Program-made: the position numbers and the translations under genes | Part shown: piece after piece, positions 1 to 5,541 of the stretch | Layout: each line of letters begins with the position of its first letter | Numbering within the stretch: the stretch's first letter is position 1 | NCBI GenBank assembly: GCA_022707665.1 | Contig: JAKJAE010000038.1 | Span: 306 to 13,646 of the forward strand | DNA from: Chloroflexota bacterium | GTDB lineage: Bacteria > Chloroflexota > Anaerolineae > B4-G1 > SLSP01 | Length of the DNA stretch: 13,341 nt | Reading direction: 5' to 3' | Notes under the pieces: generated by a model | Databases searched by the model: none | The model's input: only the letters and a program-made list of their open reading frames with translations | What the model was told of the DNA's origin: nothing

Positions 1-571
1 GTACCTCCACATTGTCAGGGGCTGCAACCACTGCGTCAATAGCGCCATCCGCCAGAGCGGCCAGCGCTTCCTCCAGCGTGTCGTAGCGCGTCGGACGCGG
101 CTGGTAACGCACGCCCTCGTCTTCCGCGACTGCTTCGGCATTGAGCTCGTCAAGAGCGCCGCGCAACGCCTGCGCAGCCGGCGTGCCGACGACATAGCCG
201 ATCTGATTGTCTCGATTTCCAACGTCTCTGAGCGCAGTGACTCTGTCGGAACGCGGAGCAACCAGGACGTACTGCGAGGACAGCTCACCGGGCGCCAACA
301 ACGATGGCCCCACCTCGGCGCGTGGATCGTACGGCGCAAACCAACCGGGGAACACCCCAACAGTGATGATGAACAGGAGCAGAATCGCACTGACCAGGAC
401 GAACCACCAGTCGCCCCCGTACCACTTGCGCGCCAAGAGCATACGTCGCACTAGCCCTACTCGGTCGAGCTCAAGCTGCCACGACGGGACATCGACGCCA
501 TCCACAGCTACGGGAGGCTCTCCTTCAGTGCCGGTGATGCCAGCACTTGGTGCATGTCTTCCTCTTGCCAT
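1..571 (-). CDS. DppC/OppC-like ABC importer permease with inserted binding-protein-like lobe (partial; 3' end beyond left edge)
   Basis: The start codon is at 571, preceded by an AGGAGG ribosome site that overlaps the TAG stop of the upstream permease gene. That gives a 9-base gap and tight operon coupling. The visible 190 residues have a hydrophilic N-terminus (about 1-54), one strong membrane helix (about 55-74, starting WWFVLVSAILLL) and the motif FAPYDP at 78-83, which is typical of the OppC/DppC N-terminal region. A normal DppC would then run within a few dozen residues into the GTDxxGRDV motif and helix 2. Here residues about 98-190 instead read like lobe 2 of an SBP_bac_3/PBP2 amino-acid-binding protein: YVLVAP, then IGYVVGTPAA (123-132), then DTLEEALAALADGAIDAVV (164-182). 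With the N-terminus in the cytoplasm, this insert would lie outside the membrane. The canonical permease body is expected left of the window. Family assignment is firm; the insertion is seen directly, its role is inferred. Confidence 0.82.
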   Translation of the reverse strand, partial: MARGRHAPSAGITGTEGEPPVAVDGVDVPSWQLELDRVGLVRRMLLARKWYGGDWWFVLVSAILLLFIITVGVFPGWFAPYDPRAEVGPSLLAPGELSSQYVLVAPRSDRVTALRDVGNRDNQIGYVVGTPAAQALRGALDELNAEAVAEDEGVRYQPRPTRYDTLEEALAALADGAIDAVVAAPDNVEV

Positions 572-580
572 CTTTCCCTC

Positions 581-1603
581 CTAGTAGCGGACGCGTGGAT
601 CGACGAACGCGTAGAGTATGTCCACCATGACGCTGATCGCACCCACTGCTAGGGCAAAGACCGCGATCACCGACTGCACTGCATTGTAGTCACGCAACTC
701 AATCCGTTTCACGAGGTAACGCCCCATACCGGGCCAGGAAAATGTTGTCTCAGTCAGCACAGCGCCTGCCAGAAGCAACGCGAACTGCAGGCCTATGAGC
801 GTCAAAATGGGTATGAACGTGTTGCGGAGTGCGTGACGGTAAGCCAGTCGCTTCTCGGGCAGGCCACGTGCCCGCCCTGCCGTGATGTAGTCTGCTTGGA
901 GCGCCTCGATCATGTTTACCCGTGTCAGCCGGATGAAGGGACCCATGAGAATGAGGCCTAACGTCACCGACGGCATCACCAGGTGCAGGACGAGCGACTT
1001 GAGGGCTGGCCAGTTCCCCTGAATCACCGCGTCCAGGATGTAGAAGTTCGTGATCGGGCGAAAGTCACGCAGCAGGAGCGCATCCATACGTCCAGCCAGA
1101 GGCAATAGGCCCAGGCGCACGCTGAAGATAATCTGGAACACAAGTCCCATGAAAAAGACCGGGATCGCATACACGACGATGCTGAAGACCCGAATCGCGT
1201 AATCGGGCGGCTGCTTCCTGTGTCTCGCCGCGTATGCTCCGCTGAACACACCCACGATCGACGTAAGTGCCATAGCAGGCAGTGTAAGCTCGATCGTTGC
1301 CGGGAGCAGCTCCGCAAGCTCGTCGCGGATGGGACGCTCACCCTGTGTTAGTGCGTTACCAAAGTCAAGTGTCACCATACGCCACAGGAACTCAAAGTAC
1401 TGGACTGCGAGTGGGCGGTTGAGACCCAGGCGCTCGCGGATGGCTTGAGCCTGCTCCTCACTGACCTTTGGGCCCAATTGCGACCGTATCGGGTCGCCAG
1501 GCAAGACCCGCATGACAAAGAAGACCATCGTGACCAGGATAAGGACCATGGGGATAGTCAGGAGGATGCGGGCAATGACGAAATTACGAAACGATGCAGA
1601 CAT
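581..1603 (-). CDS. DppB/OppB-like ABC importer permease
   Basis: This is a membrane subunit of a peptide/nickel-type ABC importer (binding-protein-dependent transport, BPD_transp_1 fold), 340 residues and full length for the family. Membrane helices fall at about 11-32, 102-122, 137-158, 204-226, 265-285 and 308-333. The segment after helix 1 contains the family hallmark FxMRVLPGDP (29-38) and QxxxIRERLGLxxP. The cytoplasmic EAA loop that docks the ATPase is at about 233-262 (EALQADYITAGRARGLPEKR). The C-terminus ends in DPRVRY, the usual OppB/DppB ending. The ATG at 1603 has a GGGAG ribosome site about 9 bases upstream. It lies 113 bases downstream of the binding-protein gene, with a hairpin in the gap, and 9 bases upstream of the second permease. 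I see nothing odd in this subunit; the substrate cannot be told from sequence. Confidence 0.93.
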   Translation of the reverse strand: MSASFRNFVIARILLTIPMVLILVTMVFFVMRVLPGDPIRSQLGPKVSEEQAQAIRERLGLNRPLAVQYFEFLWRMVTLDFGNALTQGERPIRDELAELLPATIELTLPAMALTSIVGVFSGAYAARHRKQPPDYAIRVFSIVVYAIPVFFMGLVFQIIFSVRLGLLPLAGRMDALLLRDFRPITNFYILDAVIQGNWPALKSLVLHLVMPSVTLGLILMGPFIRLTRVNMIEALQADYITAGRARGLPEKRLAYRHALRNTFIPILTLIGLQFALLLAGAVLTETTFSWPGMGRYLVKRIELRDYNAVQSVIAVFALAVGAISVMVDILYAFVDPRVRY

Positions 1604-1666
1604 AACGCGGCTCCCAATCGAAGAGTCGACCGCAATCAGCGCGGCCTCTGGGTAGCGTCAAGAAGG

Positions 1667-1695
1667 GGGGTGGGGGGAACGCGTCCCCCCACCCC
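1667..1695 (-). terminator. GC-rich hairpin between binding-protein and permease genes (attenuator or mRNA-stabilising stem)
   Basis: A perfect 11-bp stem pairs 1667-1677 (GGGGTGGGGGG) with 1685-1695 (CCCCCCACCCC) around a 7-base loop, AACGCGT. It starts 21 bases after the stop codon of the binding-protein gene on the minus strand. The sequence after the stem in that direction begins CCTTCTTGACG, which is only weakly U-rich, so full termination is doubtful. Stems in this position in binding-protein operons (the malE-malF gap is the classic case) protect the upstream message and lower downstream permease expression. That role here is inference. Confidence 0.6.
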
Positions 1696-1716
1696 TGTCA
1701 GGCCGACTGACTTCCG

Positions 1717-3366
1717 TTACTCGCCACCGACCATGTAGTTCATGTTGAACACGAGGTAGCGCAGCGTCGGGGCATCAATCTTAACCACATTCAGACCATC
1801 CACCTCCTGAAGGCGGGTGGCCTCAACCGGGCCCAGCGTACGCCAGGCGACATCGATTTCGCCCTTCTCAACGGCGTTGCTCATTGTGGTCGGGTCCGCA
1901 AAGTAGCGAATGATCACGTTAGGAATGGCCGGGGCGTCCCCGGGGTAGTTCGGGTTAGCTTCCAACACCATCTGCTGTCCAGTGACCAGTTCGACCATCC
2001 GGTAAGGACCGATACCATCGATACTGGCCGGGAACGCGACGATCTCGTCCGTCGGGAACGTATCAGGGTGCGCAGGAACGAACGGGGCAGTCGCCGTCAA
2101 GGCATCGAAGAACCCGAAGGCGTCCTTGAGGTGGTAGACAACCGTGAGATCATCAGGTGCCTCAACGCTCTCCACGTAGATCTGGACCAGACCGGACACC
2201 TGACCCTCCAGGCTGAAACGGTCCCAGGACCGCACGTAGTCGGCGGCCGTCACTGGAGTGCCATCGGCGAACTTCAGATCATCGCGCAGCGTGAACGTGA
2301 AGGTCTTCCCATCATCACTGATCTCGGGGAAAGCCGCCGCGGCACCGAGAACGAGATCCGCTGTGCCGGGTGTGTACTGAAGCAGCGTGAGACCGGTGTT
2401 CTTAATGATCTCCCAGTCGTGCGTTGCATAGGCGTCCTGGGGGTCAAGGCTGTTGACCTCATCGGTCGTTCCGATGATGATCGTGTCAGTGTTGCCCGAG
2501 GCCGGCTCGGCGTCGGCAGCGAAGCTCAGAACGTTGTAGTTGAACTCGAAGGGAGCCCCAATCGCCACACCCTCAACACCGTCGCGATAGGTGATGAACT
2601 CGGGCTCAAAGAACAGCGGCAACGTTGGAACCTGCTCAGCATAGTACTCGCCCAACTCGGCGTAGGTCGCTTCGCGCACGGCAGGATCACTGGACGCTGC
2701 CGCCTTCTGCAGAAGCTCGTCCATCTTCTCGTCGCAGTAGTTCACGCCGTTATCGGGCGACTGCAAACACGAAGCAAAGGGCGTCAGCCACGTGTCAGGG
2801 TCAACGAAGTCGGGGAACCAGCCCAGCATGAAGACAGGGTAAGCCTCGCCCTCAACGAAGGCATTGACATACTCCGCCCAGTTCTGGGTCTTCAGGTTCA
2901 CCGTCATCAGCCCGGTCTCTTCGAGCTGCTCCTTGATGACCTGCATCACGTCAGCCGTAGTCGTGCCGTAGTGCTCGGGAGGGTACCACAGATCGAAGAC
3001 AAACGGATTGTCGGCGGTGTACCCAGCCTCGGTCAGCAGTGTCTTGGCCATCTCGAGATCGCGCGTGCCATACTTGTCAAGGAATGGCTCGGTGGCATAG
3101 GGATAGCCTGCGGGCACCATATGGTAGGCCGGCGTATTGCGGCCCTCGAAAACGCGATCGACGATGACTTCGCGATCGATCGCCGCAGCAAATGCTTGCT
3201 TCAGCTCAGGCGTCCAGAGGGGACGGGCCTCACCAGAAGGCTCTTCTGCGGCAGGGGCCTCATCAGTCGGGGCAACCGTGGCCTCCGGTGTGCCGCCACA
3301 GCCACTCAGGACCATCGCAAACACTACCAGACTGGCAAATAGACTGTATAGGGACTTGCGGGACAT
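1717..3366 (-). CDS. Circularly permuted SBP_bac_5-type lipoprotein substrate-binding protein of a peptide/nickel ABC importer
   Basis: The chosen start (ATG at 3366, 549 residues) has GGAAGGAG 6-8 bases upstream and begins a lipoprotein signal: MSRK, a hydrophobic core, then lipobox LSGC with Cys23. A Thr/Pro/Glu/Ala-rich tether follows (24-47). The order of the folded parts is unusual. Residues about 48-283 are what is normally the C-terminal half: ELKQAFAAAIDREVIVDRVF, AKTLLTEAGY, the WAEYVNAFVEGEAYPVFMLGW region, two Cys (200, 211) likely to form a disulfide, and QVPTLPLFFEPEFITYRDGVEG. A linker at 284-294 (ADAEPASGNTD) leads to the normal N-terminal half at 295-549: TIIIGTTDEVNSLDPQDAY, DDGKTFTFTLRDDLKFADGTPVTAADYV, IGPYRMVEL, IDVAWRTLGP and finally LRYLVFNMNYMVGGE-stop. 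In DppA/OppA that last strand leads directly into the helix that here opens the mature protein. The gene is first in the operon with the permeases. Family membership is very firm. The permutation is read from motif order against recalled DppA. Confidence 0.92.
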   Translation of the reverse strand: MSRKSLYSLFASLVVFAMVLSGCGGTPEATVAPTDEAPAAEEPSGEARPLWTPELKQAFAAAIDREVIVDRVFEGRNTPAYHMVPAGYPYATEPFLDKYGTRDLEMAKTLLTEAGYTADNPFVFDLWYPPEHYGTTTADVMQVIKEQLEETGLMTVNLKTQNWAEYVNAFVEGEAYPVFMLGWFPDFVDPDTWLTPFASCLQSPDNGVNYCDEKMDELLQKAAASSDPAVREATYAELGEYYAEQVPTLPLFFEPEFITYRDGVEGVAIGAPFEFNYNVLSFAADAEPASGNTDTIIIGTTDEVNSLDPQDAYATHDWEIIKNTGLTLLQYTPGTADLVLGAAAAFPEISDDGKTFTFTLRDDLKFADGTPVTAADYVRSWDRFSLEGQVSGLVQIYVESVEAPDDLTVVYHLKDAFGFFDALTATAPFVPAHPDTFPTDEIVAFPASIDGIGPYRMVELVTGQQMVLEANPNYPGDAPAIPNVIIRYFADPTTMSNAVEKGEIDVAWRTLGPVEATRLQEVDGLNVVKIDAPTLRYLVFNMNYMVGGE

Positions 3367-3370
3367 GGGT

Positions 3371-3433
3371 CTACTCCTTCCTTGGATGAACACTCCAACT
3401 TCGTGCAAGATCGTGTGCAGACCAATTCGGCAA
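3371..3433 (-). CDS. Possible leader ORF (20 codons) upstream of the binding-protein gene
   Basis: On the minus strand an AAGGAGG site (3446-3440) precedes an in-frame ATG at 3439 with no spacing and a TTG at 3433 with an optimal 6-base spacing. The frame encodes LPNWSAHDLARSWSVHPRKE and ends with TAG at 3373-3371. That stop sits directly after the GGAAGGAG ribosome site of the binding-protein gene, 4 bases before its ATG at 3366. The arrangement is what translational coupling would look like. The peptide resembles nothing I know, and a chance ORF of this length is common in GC-rich DNA. The frame differs from that of the binding-protein gene, so it is not an N-terminal extension. Confidence 0.25.
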   Translation of the reverse strand: MPNWSAHDLARSWSVHPRKE

Positions 3434-3660
3434 TCGCATCCTCCTTGTCTGTCACGCAGGGGGGAAATGGCAAAGCAGCGCCGTCATCGCGGAATCTCCC
3501 CGCGTCAGGCGTCATGACGTATTCGCAGCCCCCCTCGTGGCTGTTGCTGCTAAGTATACTGCACTTCTTGGGATTTGCACATCACTCGCGTCATAGACTG
3601 CCCTGGAGGCCAGGCAGTCCGACCATCCGGCACTCCAGGCTGGAAAAGCCCAACAAAAGA
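3374..3660. other. Intergenic and leader region upstream of the ABC importer operon
   Basis: No credible full-size gene is present between the importer operon and the terminator of the next operon. The stretch holds the candidate leader ORF, the weak promoter candidate and the palindrome described in their own entries. It also holds a stem in which GACTGCCCTGG (3596-3606) pairs with CCAGGCAGTC (3610-3619), with one bulged C and a 3-base loop. The stem is not followed by a U-run in either direction, so it is not an evident terminator. It lies roughly 15 bases upstream of the candidate -35. I see no recognisable riboswitch or T-box pattern. Confidence 0.5.
3553..3580 (-). promoter_or_regulatory. 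Weak promoter candidate for the ABC importer operon
   Basis: Reading the minus strand, TATACT (3558-3553) matches five of six bases of a -10 box. The best -35 at a 16-base spacing is GTGCAA (3580-3575), which is poor. It would give a leader of about 180 bases before the binding-protein start. That leader contains the perfect 10-base palindrome CGTCATGACG (3510-3519). An activator-dependent promoter would fit a weak -35, but nothing here proves it. Confidence 0.2.
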
Positions 3661-3694
3661 GCAACGCCCCGGTTTGCGTCAATCGGGGCGTTGC
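3661..3694 (-). terminator. Intrinsic terminator of the exonuclease-helicase / plsX / NERD operon
   Basis: A perfect 11-bp stem pairs GCAACGCCCCG (3661-3671) with CGGGGCGTTGC (3684-3694) around a 12-base loop. On the minus strand the stem is followed at once by TCTTTTGTTGGGCTTTT, a U-rich tail. It begins 20 bases after the stop of the NERD gene, so it should end that operon and insulate the importer operon downstream. Confidence 0.85.
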
Positions 3695-3714
3695 CAAGCG
3701 CACAGCACCCGGTA

Positions 3715-4431
3715 TCAGTCAACTGTGGTGCTGCCTTCGTCCAGACGCAGAGCGGTACGCAGGGCCTGCTGGACCGCCTCAGGCAGCTGCGGTCGCAGCG
3801 GCGTCCGGCGCAGCCACCGCTTCAGCTCAGAAGCCCGGACCGCAGGAACGGGGACTGAGTCTTCGTCGACCTGCAGGACGACGTCTGGATGAGTGAACAC
3901 GAGGAGCGTGCGCACGGGCACTGTCATCCCATCGGGGAGCAGCTTCCGGAGCTGATCGAGCAGGATTGACTGCTCGATCTCGGCACCCTTGTGGGCACGT
4001 CCCAACGACTCCTGCCCGGCGAACCGGCGTAGCAAGCCCAGCTTCTGCCTCTGCCGCCATTTGCCGTCAGCATACGTGATGGTGCCACCCTGCGACTTTA
4101 CGCTCAACACCGTTAGCCCTCCCGGCTCTGCCAGGACAAAGGGTACAGAAGTCTTGTACATCAACAACGTATAACTTCCATCAAGGCCCTTAAGCGATTC
4201 GGGAATCCGCCGGTGCCCAGCGTTGGGACCTACGTAGCGATCACCGAGATAGCTTCCTGCGAGCGATACCATGAACCCGACCCAGACCAGCGCCATCGTT
4301 CCCCAGAGCCACTCGGGTTTGAGGAACACGAGGACGGTCGACACAGCCAGCAGGACCAGACCTACAAAAGGTGCCCGCTCCCCAATCTTCTTGCGGGAGC
4401 TGATGTGCTTTTCATTCGAGATGAGCCGCAT
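3715..4431 (-). CDS. Membrane-anchored NERD-domain (nuclease-related) protein
   Basis: This 238-residue protein starts at ATG 4431, with AAGGAGG 5 bases upstream. Two adjacent membrane helices (about 21-38 and 42-61) are followed by a soluble domain. The core LxGLDGSYTLLMY (79-92), then PFVLAEPGGLTVLSVKSQGGTITYADGKW (97-125), matches the NERD pattern: helix, then a strand with pGGv, then the K..G....W segment. NERD is a restriction-endonuclease-like fold of mostly unknown function. In nuclease-active relatives the strand carries an acidic-x-Lys pair; here Lys112 is present but the residue two before it is Ser110, so catalysis is doubtful. The C-terminal third (about 150-238) is charged and helix-rich. 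It is the last gene of the operon, 50 bases after plsX. I recall very similar proteins in Anaerolineae, always listed as hypothetical or NERD. Function unknown. Confidence 0.82.
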   Translation of the reverse strand: MRLISNEKHISSRKKIGERAPFVGLVLLAVSTVLVFLKPEWLWGTMALVWVGFMVSLAGSYLGDRYVGPNAGHRRIPESLKGLDGSYTLLMYKTSVPFVLAEPGGLTVLSVKSQGGTITYADGKWRQRQKLGLLRRFAGQESLGRAHKGAEIEQSILLDQLRKLLPDGMTVPVRTLLVFTHPDVVLQVDEDSVPVPAVRASELKRWLRRTPLRPQLPEAVQQALRTALRLDEGSTTVD

Positions 4432-4481
4432 GCATGCCTCCTTCAGTCCTACACACCACGGCCACCCACCCGCCGCGCACG

Positions 4482-5516
4482 TCAGCCATCGCTACCCGCC
4501 AGTCCAGCAGCGATTGTAGGAATGACATTCGCAGCCACGGCCTCGCGCGCACGCTGCACAGCACTCATCACGGCCTTGGCATTCGATCGTCCGTGACCGA
4601 CAACAACCACACCGTTCACACCTAGAAGGAGAGCTCCGCCAACCTCGGAGTAATCGATGCGCCTGGCCAAACGTCGAAGCCCTGGCCACAGCAGCAGCAG
4701 ACCGGGCAACGCCAGGATCAAGCCCGGAACCATTAGCGCCAGGCCGACCTTGGAGAGCGGCGGCCCGAGCACATCGCGCTTGACCGTGTGCTTCAGGAAG
4801 GATGCCACAGCCTCGGCAGTCTTGATGTGGATATTGCCTGTAAAGCCATCGGTTACCACGACATCAGCCAGCCCTTTGACGGCTTCCTTTGGCTCGATGT
4901 TACCCACGAAGTTGAGGGGGCTCGCCTTGAGTTGCGCGAATGTGTCGCGCAGAATCATCGTCCCCTTTTCCTCTTCCTCGCCGTTGGCCAACAGGCCGAC
5001 CCGGGGGTTAGCAATCCCGAGAACGCGCTCGGCGTAGATCGCGCCCATATGTGCAAACTGCGTCAGAATCTCGGGTGTCGGATCGGCCGTAGCACCTGTA
5101 TCCATGAACAGCATCGGCTGGAAGGCAAGGGGATAGGTTATACAGAGAGCCGGGCGCCGGATGCCCCGGATGCGCCGCAGATCGAAGATGGCCGATGCCA
5201 AACAGGCAATCGTGTTTCCAGCCGAGACGAACGCATCGGCCTTCCCGTCACGCACCAGACGCATCCCAACCCGAATAGACGAGTCCTCCTTGCTCCGCAC
5301 ATCATCGGAGTGGTCGACCATCGTCAGGACGTCAGGCGCATGCACGATGCGAATGCTGAGGTCAGACACGTCATGCTTCGCCAACTCCTGACGCGTCCGC
5401 TCTTCGGGTCCAACCAGGATGATCTCATCCTTCCAGGCCCGAGCAGCCATGACCGCGCCGGCTACGTCCGGTCCGGGGCAGCTATCCGACCCAAAGGCAT
5501 CAACAACGATACGCAT
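4482..5516 (-). CDS. plsX: Phosphate acyltransferase PlsX
   Basis: PlsX converts acyl-ACP and phosphate to acyl-phosphate, the donor for PlsY in the first step of phospholipid synthesis. It acts at the inner face of the membrane. The protein has 344 residues, usual length. It opens MRIVVDAFGSDSCPGP (canonical DAMGGD-AP). It carries FVSAGNT (96-102), MDTGA (138-142), VGLLANGEEEEKG (173-185), DVVVTDGFTGNI (218-229) and GGALLLGVNG, then HGRSNAKAV. Residues 254-279 form an unusually long hydrophobic, Pro/Gly-punctuated segment (LSKVGLALMVPGLILALPGL and onward). It sits where the membrane-touching helical hairpin of PlsX is expected. The Pro of the usual GGAPLLG is Leu296. The ATG at 5516 has GGAGGGAG upstream. 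The gene lies 25 bases after the helicase gene; the common partners fabD, fabH and rpmF are absent. Confidence 0.95.
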   Translation of the reverse strand: MRIVVDAFGSDSCPGPDVAGAVMAARAWKDEIILVGPEERTRQELAKHDVSDLSIRIVHAPDVLTMVDHSDDVRSKEDSSIRVGMRLVRDGKADAFVSAGNTIACLASAIFDLRRIRGIRRPALCITYPLAFQPMLFMDTGATADPTPEILTQFAHMGAIYAERVLGIANPRVGLLANGEEEEKGTMILRDTFAQLKASPLNFVGNIEPKEAVKGLADVVVTDGFTGNIHIKTAEAVASFLKHTVKRDVLGPPLSKVGLALMVPGLILALPGLLLLWPGLRRLARRIDYSEVGGALLLGVNGVVVVGHGRSNAKAVMSAVQRAREAVAANVIPTIAAGLAGSDG

Positions 5517-5541
5517 ACTCCCTCCGCGCTGTCAGTCTGTA

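Noticed and set aside
2068..3342. Long open frame of 424 codons on the plus strand, opposite the binding-protein gene
   Set aside because: The minus-strand frame has unmistakable protein-family motifs throughout. The plus-strand product is Arg/Gly/Leu-rich with no domain sense, as expected for a GC-rich antisense shadow.
1717..3366. The binding protein as a frameshifted or chimeric pair of two adjacent genes
   Set aside because: One uninterrupted frame runs from signal peptide to stop. Both canonical halves are present once each and complete, and both joins fall in linker or loop positions. Misassembly cannot be excluded without reads, but nothing in the sequence demands it.
3367..3408. Upstream TTG start at 3408 for the binding-protein gene, adding 14 residues
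   Set aside because: ATG at 3366 has a strong, well-spaced ribosome site and gives a textbook lipoprotein signal peptide. The longer form would put 14 extra residues before the basic n-region.
3596..3619. Stem with bulge as a second terminator of the NERD operon
   Set aside because: No U-rich run follows in either direction, and a far better terminator lies just upstream at 3661-3694.
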